DNA from: CAVWZH01 sp963765285
Lineage (GTDB): Bacteria > Acidobacteriota > Terriglobia > Terriglobales > Acidobacteriaceae
Length of the DNA stretch: 64,000 nucleotides
Assembly (NCBI GenBank): GCA_963765285.1
Contig: CAVXVR010000002.1
Coordinates: 397,024 to 461,023 of the forward strand
Reading direction: 5' to 3'
The translations under genes and the position numbers were made by a program. The notes under the pieces are model-generated. The model made no database searches. It was not told the DNA's origin and saw nothing but the letters and a program-made list of their open reading frames with translations. This document shows positions 8,737 through 18,474 of this stretch, in pieces. Each line of letters opens with the position of its first letter. Position 1 is the first letter of the stretch.

Positions 8737-9018
8737 ATGATTGCGAGTTTCCGCGACAGGGAAACTGAAAGACTGTGGCGGTCAGGCAGGAGCAGAAGTC
8801 TTCCTGCGGATCTGCAGCGCCGGGCATTCATCAAACTCGCAGTCTTGAACGCGGCTGTGGCGTTGGAGAACCTCAGAGTACCTCCCGGGAATCGGCTGGA
8901 GGCGCTGCATGGGGACCGCAGGGGACAGCACAGCATTCGCGTTAATGATCAGTATCGCGTGTGTTTTGTCTGGCGAGACGGAAATGCGTTTGATGTCGAG
9001 ATCGTCGACTACCACTAG
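8737..9018 (+). CDS. higB: HigB-type toxin (RelE/HigB superfamily)
   Basis: 93-residue toxin of a type II toxin-antitoxin system, expected to cut mRNA at the ribosome. The sequence MIASFRDRETERLW opens as in plasmid maintenance killer proteins. The middle NRLEALHGDRRGQHSIRVNDQYRVCFVW and the end EIVDYH are typical of HigB, with the basic residues and C-terminal His used by RelE-fold RNases. It precedes its antitoxin, the order that defines higBA. No Shine-Dalgarno lies between the predicted transcription start and ATG, so translation may be leaderless. The stop is 16 bases before higA. Confidence 0.92.
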   Translation: MIASFRDRETERLWRSGRSRSLPADLQRRAFIKLAVLNAAVALENLRVPPGNRLEALHGDRRGQHSIRVNDQYRVCFVWRDGNAFDVEIVDYH

Positions 9019-9034
9019 GAGGGCGGAATAGCGT

Positions 9035-9352
9035 ATGGCTAGAGCGAGGAAGCCCTTTGCGGTGCATCCGGGAGAAGTTCTCAGAGTCGAATTCATGGAG
9101 CCCATGGGGATCAGCGCTTATCAATTGGCGAAGGCCCTAACCTTCCCCGGAATCTATGAAGTTGTGCGCGGAGACCGGGCGATCAGCGCTGATACTGCGA
9201 TTCGTCTGGGGAAATATTTCGACTTGCCTGCACAATTCTGGCTCAATCTTCAGAACGACTATGATCTAAGAATGGCCCAGGCCAGCGGTGTCGGACGCGG
9301 CATCCGGCCGCATGCGGGAGCACAAAAGGTTGAGGTGGTCGGCTCACGCTAG
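9035..9352 (+). CDS. higA: HigA-type antitoxin with XRE helix-turn-helix
   Basis: 105-residue antitoxin and autorepressor. After FAVHPGEVLRVEFMEPMGISAYQLAKAL comes the helix-turn-helix and the family tail, AISADTAIRLGKYFDLPAQFWLNLQNDYDL, which is diagnostic of HigA/VapI proteins. GGAGGG lies 11 bases before ATG 9035. It is co-transcribed with higB and probably binds the dyad at 8690-8728. Its TAG overlaps the TAG of the convergent GMC oxidoreductase gene in a single CTAG at 9349-9352. The segment FPGIYEVVRG, where many HigA proteins have a Ser/Arg-rich recognition helix, looks slightly unusual. Confidence 0.92.
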   Translation: MARARKPFAVHPGEVLRVEFMEPMGISAYQLAKALTFPGIYEVVRGDRAISADTAIRLGKYFDLPAQFWLNLQNDYDLRMAQASGVGRGIRPHAGAQKVEVVGSR

Positions 9353-11034
9353 GCCGGCATGCCAGACCCAAGATTAGCGCTTGTGATGCCGCCGGCCACA
9401 TCGTTTCCGCTTCTCTCCGGCTTTGGAGGGATGAAGCTCATGGCCCGTTCGGCGAGCGCTGTGATGGTCAGGCTGGGATTGACGCCGAGGTTGGCCGCTA
9501 CTACCGAGCCGTCGCAGATGTACATGTTCTTATAGCCGAAGACTCGGTGACGATCGTCAACCACGCCCTGGGTGGAAGAATCAGCGATCACGCAGCCTCC
9601 GATGCAGTGCGCTGTGCCCGGAATGTCGAACAGAATTTCCGGAAGCATGCTCATCGGGAAACCGCCGGTGAGTTGGGCCAAAGTCTTGGCGAATTCGTTG
9701 GCCTTCGGAATATAGGTAGGCATCTTTTTGCCGCGGCTGACGAGAAATTTCCGGAACGGCCAAAACCAGGGGCGTTGCCAGCGCATCTCCATCTCTCCTT
9801 CCAGCGCCTGCATGCAAAGCAGAATCACAAACTCCCGGGCCCATCCGTGCGGTTGTAGCACTCGCATCGTTTTGAACGGATGGCGGAGCAGAGAGACGAC
9901 GACGTTTTTCAGCCAGAGCGCAATCCGCTGCGGACCGGGGCGGCCATCGGTGAGGATCGTAGTCAGAAACCCCATGGCGTCAGAACCATTTGGGTAGCGG
10001 ACGGCTTCAATGTGAGTGTGCTCGTCAATATAGATGCCGGAACCGATCGCGATGCCCAAAGACACATCCTGGGAGTAGCCCGGCGTGCGTGCTCCGATCA
10101 GCGATTCGGAATTTGTGCGCACGTGTTGACCCAACTGGCTGCTGATCGCCGGCAATGAGCCTTTTTCTTTGAGACGAAAGAGAAGCTCCATGGTGCCAAG
10201 CGAAGATGCGGAGAAGACCACCGCACGACAGGTGAAACGGTGCGGCTGGTGGCGAACCCAGGCCGTTGATTTTACGGTGGAGACCACGTACCCGGCGCTG
10301 CCATCGCTGGCGCCATCGAGCGGGTTGACGTCCACGACTTTGGTTTCCGGGAAAACTTGCGCCCCATGCTTTTCAGCGAGGTAAAGATAATTCAGATCCA
10401 GCGTATTTTTGGCGCCATGGCGGCAACCGATCATGCAGCCGCCACAGGCGATACAGGCTGAGCGGGCAGGACCTTCTCCCCCGAAGAATGGATCAGGGAC
10501 AATTTCTCCCGGCTTTCCGCCCGCAGGCTGAAATATGCCCACCTTGGTGCAGTAAAAGGTATGCCCAACCCCGGAAATTTCTGCCGCTCTCTTTAGAAGG
10601 TGATCGGCAGGGCCAAGGATTGTGTTTTCCGTAATGCCCAACATGCGCGCCGCAGTTTGATAATGCTCGGGCATTTCCGCTTTCCAATCAGACAAACCTG
10701 TCCATGACCCGGATTCCCACACTTTCTCGGGAGGCGCAAGCAGGGTGCAAGCATAGGTGATCGATCCGCCACCCACCGCGCAACCGTGGAAGATCGTAGC
10801 GTGCTTAAAGAACCGCATATTGAAGAAGCCGCGCAGGCCGAGCTTGGGACGCCAGAACCAGCGATGGATGGACCAACTGGTGTGGGGAAGATTGTCGGGC
10901 GTCCAGCGCCGGCCCATCTCCATGACGGCGACTTTGTAGCCCTTCTCGGTAAGACGATGGGCGGAAACGCTGCCGCCAAATCCGGAGCCGATAACGATGA
11001 AGTCGAAATCGAATTGATGATTTTGCAATGCCAT
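9349..11034 (-). CDS. GMC-family FAD oxidoreductase (cholesterol-oxidase-like)
   Basis: FAD-dependent alcohol or sterol oxidase/dehydrogenase of about 561 residues. FDFIVIGSGFGGSVSAHRL is the dinucleotide-binding motif, GCAVGGGSITYACTLLAPP the GMC signature region, and the C-terminal VVAANLGVNPSLTITALAERA closes the FAD domain. An embedded Cys cluster (CIACGGCMIGCRHGAKNTLDLNY) recalls a ferredoxin-like insert found in some GMC oxidases. ATG 11034 begins four bases after the preceding hydrolase gene stops. It is the last gene of the long lipid operon, so it may oxidise a hydroxyl on the lipid product. That role is inference. Confidence 0.87.
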   Translation of the reverse strand: MALQNHQFDFDFIVIGSGFGGSVSAHRLTEKGYKVAVMEMGRRWTPDNLPHTSWSIHRWFWRPKLGLRGFFNMRFFKHATIFHGCAVGGGSITYACTLLAPPEKVWESGSWTGLSDWKAEMPEHYQTAARMLGITENTILGPADHLLKRAAEISGVGHTFYCTKVGIFQPAGGKPGEIVPDPFFGGEGPARSACIACGGCMIGCRHGAKNTLDLNYLYLAEKHGAQVFPETKVVDVNPLDGASDGSAGYVVSTVKSTAWVRHQPHRFTCRAVVFSASSLGTMELLFRLKEKGSLPAISSQLGQHVRTNSESLIGARTPGYSQDVSLGIAIGSGIYIDEHTHIEAVRYPNGSDAMGFLTTILTDGRPGPQRIALWLKNVVVSLLRHPFKTMRVLQPHGWAREFVILLCMQALEGEMEMRWQRPWFWPFRKFLVSRGKKMPTYIPKANEFAKTLAQLTGGFPMSMLPEILFDIPGTAHCIGGCVIADSSTQGVVDDRHRVFGYKNMYICDGSVVAANLGVNPSLTITALAERAMSFIPPKPERSGNDVAGGITSANLGSGMPA

Positions 11035-11038
11035 ATCA

Positions 11039-12079
11039 CTACCCGCCCATTGCCGGGACAAATTCAGGATTCTTTCGCCCTAGAACCCGGGTGTCGACGA
11101 CCTCGCCGATGCGCCGCAACGCCTCAGCGCTTTGCGGTGCGTCGAATCCGAATATCTGGAAATCATGATTCATATCTGCCCAGCTCTCGAGGACGACGTC
11201 GGCCCCCTGAGCCCGGGCGTGAGCGGCGAAAGCTTGAATGCTGTCGTACAAAATCTCTTCGCGGCCAGCTTGCATATAAAGTGGAGGCAGGCCACGCAAG
11301 TCGGCCCGCAGTGGCGAAACCAGAGGGTCGCGGCGCTGGGATGGTTCACAAAACCAATCACGCCATTGCAACAGTGATCGCTTGTCGATCCAGTCCGATG
11401 CTTCATTGCCAACAATTTCACTTTCGAAGTTGGTTGCTGGGGAGAGAACAATGGCCAACGCCGGCAGTGGGAGCTTCAAATCGCGCACTGTCAAGAGCAA
11501 CGCCAATGCCAGGTTCCCGCCTGCCGAGTCGCCGGCGAAAATCAAATTGTCCGGGTCCGTGCCGCTTCCCAGGAGCCATTGGTAGGCGCTGAGAGCATCG
11601 TCAAGCTGCGCGGGGAAGCGATGTTCCGGCGCGAGACGGTAATCAAGAGCAAAGGTTCTGGAATTCGCTGCCATCGTGAACAGCGCAATAAAACTGGGGT
11701 AAGCCTGTGGGTAAAAGGAGTACCCGCCGCCGTGTAAATACAAAATGGTTACATGAGGCTCTGCATTCTTGGGGGAGAACCAGCTCCCTCGGAACTTCTC
11801 ATGCATAACCGGAGTGATGTTTACTGCTGACAATGACGGTGACCTGATGACCACCGAATCCAGATAGCGTCGTGCTTCTTCGACATCGTGCAGTTCGAAA
11901 GCGGTGCGCACCTGCCGCTTCAGCATTGCGGTGCCTACTTCCACGAACCAGTTCCAACTCGGGCGCTGCGGACCTTTGAGCATTCGGCGGGCGGACACTT
12001 CAAGAATCGATTGGCCCAGTTCTGCTGCACTCCGGACCCGGTACCGCGTCGGGCCGGTGAACTGTATGCGGGCGACCAT
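11039..12079 (-). CDS. alpha/beta hydrolase of the hormone-sensitive-lipase family
   Basis: Esterase or lipase of about 346 residues. It has the HSL-family HGGGY motif (LYLHGGGYSFYPQ), the nucleophile elbow FAGDSAGGNLALAL with Ser, a candidate acid near EILYDSIQ, and the catalytic His in MNHDFQIFG. The frame is open further upstream but overlaps the phosphopantetheinyl transferase gene. ATG 12079 lies after AGGAG and 16 bases beyond that gene's stop, so I take it as the start. The giant synthase in the same operon lacks a thioesterase domain, so this protein may release or trim the acyl chain. The position is observed; the role is inferred. Confidence 0.87.
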   Translation of the reverse strand: MVARIQFTGPTRYRVRSAAELGQSILEVSARRMLKGPQRPSWNWFVEVGTAMLKRQVRTAFELHDVEEARRYLDSVVIRSPSLSAVNITPVMHEKFRGSWFSPKNAEPHVTILYLHGGGYSFYPQAYPSFIALFTMAANSRTFALDYRLAPEHRFPAQLDDALSAYQWLLGSGTDPDNLIFAGDSAGGNLALALLLTVRDLKLPLPALAIVLSPATNFESEIVGNEASDWIDKRSLLQWRDWFCEPSQRRDPLVSPLRADLRGLPPLYMQAGREEILYDSIQAFAAHARAQGADVVLESWADMNHDFQIFGFDAPQSAEALRRIGEVVDTRVLGRKNPEFVPAMGG

Positions 12080-12095
12080 GCCGATCACCACTCCT

Positions 12096-12818
12096 TTAGG
12101 CGCACTGGGGAACGTATTCGGGGAAGTAGGTGGGATCCTTGAGGCGAATGGGAGTGTCCGGAGTAGGATTCGCCACCAGGGTCCGCACGATATCATCCCT
12201 GTATTGCCACCAGCCGCGGAAGATCCGATCATCGGGGCAACGAACTTGCAGCGGGCTCCAGCCGTTGAGATCAAACCCTTCGACGGGCTTGACGATCACG
12301 GATCGTGTGGGGAGTCGAAGCCCCGTGTGTAAGGCTTTGAGCGCGCTCTCCTTCGCGCTCCAGAGTAGAGCCAGAAGCCGAAATCGGTCCGCGTGAAAGG
12401 CTTGCGCAAGCAGCGTCTGCTCTTCGGCGGTGAAATAGTCGGAGATGAAAGCATCGCTGTGGGACTCGACCAGTTCGAGGTCGCAGCCCACTTCCGCGCT
12501 GGCCGGTGCGACCGCGCATGCCGCTATGCCATCACGGTGGCTGAGCGATATGGTGACGGCCGCCGGTTTGTTCGCGACAAAGACTTCGGGCGCGCCGGAC
12601 GCCGCCGGACGTATTTCCACTCTGGCAAGGACGCATGGATCATCCGGCAGGTTCAGGTAAGCAGCTAAAGCGTGTTTCGCCGTCCAGCGTCCCAGTCGCC
12701 AGTCGACGCGCCGGTTGGCGAAGCGCATGGTGTCTAGTTTGGCGATCTCGTTCGCGTTGAGCCAGGCGTTCTCCGCTGGCACATCGGCTTCGGTTTGTTC
12801 GAGCCAATATACGTTCAT
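12096..12818 (-). CDS. 4'-phosphopantetheinyl transferase, Sfp type
   Basis: Moves the phosphopantetheine arm from CoA to carrier proteins. 240 residues, the usual size for the Sfp group. Motifs: substrate and Mg site VGCDLELVE, FTAEEQ, and WSAKESALKA, plus SLSHRDGIAACAV in the first half. It starts at ATG 12818 behind GAGAGGA, 19 bases after the giant carboxylase gene. Its place in the operon points to activation of the three carrier domains of the 2856-residue synthase. Those domains have Thr instead of Ser at the attachment site, which leaves its real target in question. Confidence 0.92.
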   Translation of the reverse strand: MNVYWLEQTEADVPAENAWLNANEIAKLDTMRFANRRVDWRLGRWTAKHALAAYLNLPDDPCVLARVEIRPAASGAPEVFVANKPAAVTISLSHRDGIAACAVAPASAEVGCDLELVESHSDAFISDYFTAEEQTLLAQAFHADRFRLLALLWSAKESALKALHTGLRLPTRSVIVKPVEGFDLNGWSPLQVRCPDDRIFRGWWQYRDDIVRTLVANPTPDTPIRLKDPTYFPEYVPQCA

Positions 12819-12837
12819 CCAAGTGTCCTCTCCGAAA

Positions 12838-15800
12838 CTAGGCCGCTTCAGGCTGAGCTTCAGGCTTTCCGGATTTCGTATCCTGTTCCCGCGCCATGCC
12901 GCGTTCCAGCGCCTCGATGAGGTAAGGGCGCAGGGTTGCCGGCGGAATAATATGATTCAGCGCGCCCACGGCGAGGGCCCGCTGGACGCTGTGCACGCGG
13001 TCAAACTCCGCGGCCATCTCTCCCAGCTTTTCTGAATGGACGATCTTGAAGAGTTCGTCCCACTGGGCGCGCAATCGGCCTTTCTCTGCGCCCTCGGCCT
13101 TGGTCATGGCCTGAGTCAATTCCTGCAAGCGAGGATCTTTGCGAGCCCGGGCTTCGACTTCACCGGCGAAAACTACGGCGGCCGCCGGCGCGCCGCCGAT
13201 GACAGAGGCGTAGGTCCCTTCCAAAGCTGCGACCTCGAGGTTTTCGTTCAGTGCCCGTGAGAAGACCACATAAGCACCGCCGTGAAAACGGGAGATCACG
13301 CAAAACACGATGGGACCCTTGAAGTTGACGACCGCCCGGCCGATCTCTGCGCCATATTCCAGTTGCAGCCTGCGCATGGATTCCGGTGAGCCATCAAAGC
13401 CCGACAGATTGGCCAGCATCACCACTGGCCGGTTGTTACTGGCGGCGTTAAGAGCGCGCGCGACTTTTTTGGAGGATTGCGGAAAGAGCGTCCCGGAGGT
13501 CCATTGATCAGGCCCGTCGGCAGGAACAAATCCCATGCGAGGGATCTGCTGCGATTCGATGCCGATTAGGCAAACTGGATATCCCCCGAGGTGGGCATCC
13601 CAGATTACCGCGGTTTCAGCGGCTCTCATCCCGGCCCAGCGCTCTAATGGGGCGTGGTCCTGGTCGATGGCCGCCATCATCACCTGGCGAATGTCGAAAG
13701 ATTTCTTGCGTCCGGGATTGGTTAGGTCTGACAGAATGTCGCCAACGTGCGTGAAGCCTTCTTCGCCGTTGCAGTGGGGATAGGATTGCACATCACGGTC
13801 GATTGGATCGCTGGTCTCCGCGCGGCGTGGGAACCGCTCTCCAGGTGCGATGTAGGTGTGGTCGTAGTGGCGGAACAGGATCTCGCAGGCTTCATCGATG
13901 TCGTGCGCCCAGTACTGCGCCTGGCCGTTGATGCCCATGATGCGGTCGTACCCGCCGATGCCCTGATTGTCTTCCGCCGAGATGCCGCCGGAGTAATCCA
14001 GCGCGCGCTTGCCAGTGAGCACCATGGATGCTTTGGGCGTCATGACCAGAATGCCGCGGGTGTGCATGAGCATGGTGGCCTCGGCATTCCAGTAGGGCTG
14101 GGCGCCCACGTTGATCCCGTTCACGAGGAGATTGACTTCACCGCCCGCCTGGGTGAACTCCACCAGGCGACGCAGGACGCGGGCGATCCAATCCATATTT
14201 TCTACGCCGCTTTCCATCGAGATTTTGGCGCCGGCCGAAATGGGGAACCACTCCAGCGGTACGCCCATCTGCTGGGCGAGATCGAGGGCCGCATTGATAC
14301 GCCGGCACTCCGGCTCAGCCAGCGCACCCAGGTCCTTGCTGGGATCGCCGAGTAACATGACCCGCGTCATACCCTCGGGGTACTTCGGGGTAAAGTTGCG
14401 AATGACGCCAACGATGATGTTGGTTTTGTTTTGGCCGTAGGGACGGTCAACCGGAATCAGGCTGCCCTGAGCGTCGAGATCATGTTCCACAAAATCCCCT
14501 GGCGGAAATTCAGCCCGCGTGTGTTCCCGGGCGGGGGTGAGCATTTTGATGATTTCGTAGGGATAGATAAGTCCACGCTGGCGCATGCGGACGACTTTCT
14601 GCTCGTATTCCGACAGCGGTCGGATGGGTTGCAACTTGTCTGTTGGCCGGAAGGTAATCAGCATCCCGCTGCCTCCCGGGATTGAAATACGGATCACCAT
14701 ATCGCGCAATTCGCCAGTCGCCGGACTGGGAATACGGGCACGCACCACGACCTGTTCCAGACCGAGGCCCTCAGTGGCCGGCGCCAACCGGCGGACCATG
14801 TCGCGCAACTCATCGCGCTTAAGATTAAGCGGAGGCCACACATAGAGGAGTATCCGGTTCCAATAGAGTCGCTTATTGATCGGACGCCGCGACTGAAACA
14901 GCCGAATGCTGGCCATCGCTTCGCTCAACATGCGTTCCAGATGGGGCAATTGCGCGATGCGTCCGGCCGCATCCCGCACCGGAGTTACATCTCGTACTTC
15001 CGCGCACACGAACAGCCGTTCATCTTTGGGATTTTCGCGAGCGACACCATGGAGCAGATACACATCTTCAACCGACGGGAGCCGCTCAATGTTGAAGTTG
15101 CTGAGCCGCCAGAGGTGCAACCTCTTACCCATCATGGGATGTAATCCGCGATAAAGCTTTTCCTCTTCATAGGCATTCCCGTTCCAGCGATAGGTAAAGT
15201 GCTGCAATCCGCCCACACCCTGGGCGTGGTCTGGGCCTGCGACTTCCACCACGATGCGCCGGACGGAGCGGGGAAAACCAGTCTGGTTGAGCACTTCGTG
15301 AACTTCTTGCTGGGTGGTCTCGGGGTCGCCCATCTGGCCGGGATGCCAGACGTAGAAGTCGATGACCACGTCATGGTTGGGCGGCACCTCCGCGATCAAG
15401 GGAGACATCGTGCGTATCGCTTTAGAGAACTGCGAGTACTCGGAGTGCGTAGTGAAGACATGAATGCGTTTGCCCTCGTGATCGTATTCGGCGGCGGCGT
15501 AACACTGGCCGTCCTCCATCGCCACGGAGCGGAAATTTTCGAGTGTCCGGATGCGGTAGTAACGCCAAGTGATTGCTTCCAGCATCAACTTGCGCGTCGC
15601 GGGGCTGGCGGCCGCGAACCGGGAAGAGAGCAGGCTTACCAGCGGCTGCGGACACTCAACTAACGCACGCACTCTTTCATGACGGTCAGCCGGATCGGGA
15701 TGGGCGGCGAGATAGGCGAGGTGGGCTTCTACCTCTTCGTAAACCTGCTTCCGTGCCTTGGCAAATCCCGGCTCATCAAAGTAGCGATAGCGCACTTCTC

Positions 15801-18432
15801 TGGCCAGGTCGGTGACTGCGGGAAAGAGCCCGTTGGTCATCGAGACCATGCGGTCCAGCAGCGTGCGGAAAGACTCTTCCGCGTGTGGCGCCAGCGTCTG
15901 AGCGGACTGCAGGCGCCGTTCGAGCACGCCGAGAACAGGAGTGATTTGCTGCTCTACGCGTTGGTGTGATTTGTAGATCCAGAACAAACTCTCTTCCAAT
16001 TCGGGCGAACGGTCCAACGTTTGTACACCGTAGTGAGCCAGCGCTCTACGCAGCGCACTTACGAAAACTGGCGGAAGTCTTTCGCCGCCGGTCTCGAGCA
16101 TGCGTAGGTAGGAAAACAGGTAGGCTTCGGCGCTGGGCTCTTCGCCGCTGGCCCGGTGGTTCACTTCCGGTTCGCGTTGGAATAACGAGCAGATGTCGAC
16201 AAAGATGTTGAGGATCTCATCTTCATCTCGCCGGACTGCCTCACTATCCGCCGGACAACTGTGGCTCCATTCGCCGAGCAGCCGGGAAGTATGTTTTGGA
16301 TCCACATCAAAGCCCAGCATGAGTTGGCGGAGTTCTTCCAGACTGCGGCGGCAGTTCGAGGGGGCGGTTTCTCCGTCTGGGCTGCGCCATGCGCCAAACA
16401 CCACCTGCTCGGCTTGGGCTTTGGTATCGTCAGCACCGTCGGGATCAATCTGCACGAGCGGTGCTCCGGTGTCGACCTGAACATTGCGCATGGTCATCAC
16501 CTGCCGAATTGTCCCGGAAAATGGGGCGAGGACCGGCATTTCCATCTTCATAGCTTCGAGCACAGCCAGGCGGTCTCCGGCGGAAACCGTGTCACCGGGA
16601 TTGACGGCGATGGAAACAACCACTGCTGGCGCAGGCGCGTGGACGATTCCTCCATCGTCGCGATCAATCTGGTGCGCCACGCCATCCACCTCAATTCGAT
16701 AGCTCAAGCCTTGAGCGATGGAAACAATGTGGAAACGGCGGCCAAAGGTCGTGAGCCAGTATTCAAATTCACTGAGGCGGTCGACCTGCGCTTCAATGCG
16801 CGATCCGTTCACCTCTACGCGGTATTGCTGAGGGCCGAGGCGGTAAGTTTTGGGTGAGTAGGAACGCCCGCGATAGCGCAGTTCGATGGTACGGCCAACT
16901 TCATTCCGCACCTGGGGCCGTCCGCGAACAGCTGAGGCATAGAACTGGGCCTGTTCTATCGCCAACTGCGAGTCGTAAGACTCGATCGCAGCCTGCACCA
17001 GCGCGACATCGGCATAGTGCCGCGAGACGTGTTCACCGTTGGCCGAAAGATGGTCCATCCATCCGATGTGTACTTCTCCGCGCTGCACTTCCGGACGATT
17101 CAGAAGTTCCAGCAAGAACGCCTTGTTGCTGGTGCCGCCTTTGATGACAACGACACTCTCACGCAGCGTCCTCTGCAGCCGGGCAAGCGCTTCCTTTCGG
17201 TTTTGGCCGTAGGCGATGATCTTGGCGATCATTGAATCGAACTCTGGGGGGACGGTATCGCCTTCCGCCACGCCGGTTTCAACCCTTACCCCCGGCCCTG
17301 CCGGGATCCTGAATCGTTCAATCGTGCCTGGGGCCGGAGCAAAGCCGTTGTCTGGATCCTCTGCGTTCAGCCGCACCTCGATGGCGTGACCGGTGGTGCG
17401 CGGAGGCTCGCCTTCCAGCCGTCCGCCGCGCGCCACATGAATCTGCAACTTGACCAGATCGATTCCGGTGGTGCGCTCCGTCACCGGATGCTCAACCTGC
17501 AAGCGCGTGTTCACTTCCATGAATGAAAACTTCTGAGTCTCCGGTTGGTACAGGAATTCCACCGTACCCGCGTTGCAGTAGGAGGCTGCCTTGCTCAAGC
17601 GAATCGCCGCCTCGCGCAGTTCCTGATCTTGTTCTGGAGAAAGAGCAGGCGAGGGTGCTTCCTCGAGAATCTTCTGGTGGCGGCGCTGAATCGTGCAGTC
17701 GCGCACGCCGGCGGCCCAGGTAGTTCCGTAGTGGTCGGCGATGATCTGGACTTCGACGTGGCGCGCTCCTTGTACGAGTTGTTCCAGGAAAACCGTCGGG
17801 TCGCCGAAGGCTTTGAACGCTTCGGTGCGCGCGCTCTCAAAAGCTTCGGGAAGGTGGCTGGGTGAAGAAACGCGGCGAATGCCGTGACCTCCGCCGCCCG
17901 CCGTGGCTTTAATAAGGAGCGGGTAACCCAGCCGCTCAGCGTGGCGCTCGGCATCGGCAAGCGTTTCGACCGGGCCGTTGCTCCAGGGCGCAACCGGAAT
18001 CTGCGCCTGCTCGGCTAGCCGTTTCGAGGCGATCTTATCGCCTACACGGCGCATCACGTCACCACCCGGACCGATGAACACGATGCCTAGTTCGCGGCAG
18101 AGATCCGCGAAATCGGCGTGCTCGGCTACAAAGCCCCATCCCACCCAGACTGCGTCGGCGCGGGCGGCGGTTAAGGCGCGCTCTAGTCGGGGATAGTCGA
18201 CATAGCTGCTTTTGAGGTGATTGTTGCTAGGGTCTGGAACCTGAGCGGGTCCGAGACAGATGGCTTCGTCCGCCTCGCGGACGAACATGGCATGGCGGTC
18301 AGGGTCAGTGAAGAGCGCGATGGTCCGCAAAGATGTGCCGTGCTCGAGATTGAACTCGCGGGCCGCGTGGATGAACCGCATGGCGGCTTCCCCGCGATTC
18401 ACGATGGCTACGCGTTGAAATTCGAGGTTCAT
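12838..18432 (-). CDS. single-chain acetyl-CoA carboxylase, eukaryotic-type domain order
   Basis: Multidomain carboxylase of 1864 residues that should make malonyl-CoA. Domain order: biotin carboxylase (about 1-460; ATAGGGGHGIR at 177-186, EVNTRLQVEHPVTE near 306-319), biotin carrier with VLEAMKMEMP (biotinyl Lys629), a long central region (about 690-1270, with LHPMMGKRLHLWRLSNFN and ENPKDERLF), and a carboxyltransferase (about 1290-1830, with GKRALDYSGGISAEDNQGIGGYDRIMG and FHGGAYVVFS). This BC-BCCP-central-CT order is that of cytosolic eukaryotic ACC. Most bacteria use separate AccABCD subunits. It sits 42 bases after the giant synthase gene and 19 before the PPTase, so it is probably the dedicated extender-unit supplier. 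Confidence 0.9.
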   Translation of the reverse strand: MNLEFQRVAIVNRGEAAMRFIHAAREFNLEHGTSLRTIALFTDPDRHAMFVREADEAICLGPAQVPDPSNNHLKSSYVDYPRLERALTAARADAVWVGWGFVAEHADFADLCRELGIVFIGPGGDVMRRVGDKIASKRLAEQAQIPVAPWSNGPVETLADAERHAERLGYPLLIKATAGGGGHGIRRVSSPSHLPEAFESARTEAFKAFGDPTVFLEQLVQGARHVEVQIIADHYGTTWAAGVRDCTIQRRHQKILEEAPSPALSPEQDQELREAAIRLSKAASYCNAGTVEFLYQPETQKFSFMEVNTRLQVEHPVTERTTGIDLVKLQIHVARGGRLEGEPPRTTGHAIEVRLNAEDPDNGFAPAPGTIERFRIPAGPGVRVETGVAEGDTVPPEFDSMIAKIIAYGQNRKEALARLQRTLRESVVVIKGGTSNKAFLLELLNRPEVQRGEVHIGWMDHLSANGEHVSRHYADVALVQAAIESYDSQLAIEQAQFYASAVRGRPQVRNEVGRTIELRYRGRSYSPKTYRLGPQQYRVEVNGSRIEAQVDRLSEFEYWLTTFGRRFHIVSIAQGLSYRIEVDGVAHQIDRDDGGIVHAPAPAVVVSIAVNPGDTVSAGDRLAVLEAMKMEMPVLAPFSGTIRQVMTMRNVQVDTGAPLVQIDPDGADDTKAQAEQVVFGAWRSPDGETAPSNCRRSLEELRQLMLGFDVDPKHTSRLLGEWSHSCPADSEAVRRDEDEILNIFVDICSLFQREPEVNHRASGEEPSAEAYLFSYLRMLETGGERLPPVFVSALRRALAHYGVQTLDRSPELEESLFWIYKSHQRVEQQITPVLGVLERRLQSAQTLAPHAEESFRTLLDRMVSMTNGLFPAVTDLAREVRYRYFDEPGFAKARKQVYEEVEAHLAYLAAHPDPADRHERVRALVECPQPLVSLLSSRFAAASPATRKLMLEAITWRYYRIRTLENFRSVAMEDGQCYAAAEYDHEGKRIHVFTTHSEYSQFSKAIRTMSPLIAEVPPNHDVVIDFYVWHPGQMGDPETTQQEVHEVLNQTGFPRSVRRIVVEVAGPDHAQGVGGLQHFTYRWNGNAYEEEKLYRGLHPMMGKRLHLWRLSNFNIERLPSVEDVYLLHGVARENPKDERLFVCAEVRDVTPVRDAAGRIAQLPHLERMLSEAMASIRLFQSRRPINKRLYWNRILLYVWPPLNLKRDELRDMVRRLAPATEGLGLEQVVVRARIPSPATGELRDMVIRISIPGGSGMLITFRPTDKLQPIRPLSEYEQKVVRMRQRGLIYPYEIIKMLTPAREHTRAEFPPGDFVEHDLDAQGSLIPVDRPYGQNKTNIIVGVIRNFTPKYPEGMTRVMLLGDPSKDLGALAEPECRRINAALDLAQQMGVPLEWFPISAGAKISMESGVENMDWIARVLRRLVEFTQAGGEVNLLVNGINVGAQPYWNAEATMLMHTRGILVMTPKASMVLTGKRALDYSGGISAEDNQGIGGYDRIMGINGQAQYWAHDIDEACEILFRHYDHTYIAPGERFPRRAETSDPIDRDVQSYPHCNGEEGFTHVGDILSDLTNPGRKKSFDIRQVMMAAIDQDHAPLERWAGMRAAETAVIWDAHLGGYPVCLIGIESQQIPRMGFVPADGPDQWTSGTLFPQSSKKVARALNAASNNRPVVMLANLSGFDGSPESMRRLQLEYGAEIGRAVVNFKGPIVFCVISRFHGGAYVVFSRALNENLEVAALEGTYASVIGGAPAAAVVFAGEVEARARKDPRLQELTQAMTKAEGAEKGRLRAQWDELFKIVHSEKLGEMAAEFDRVHSVQRALAVGALNHIIPPATLRPYLIEALERGMAREQDTKSGKPEAQPEAA

Positions 18433-18474
18433 AGGGGGCCCTCGATGACTATTGCGACGGTCGACTCGCGTCGC

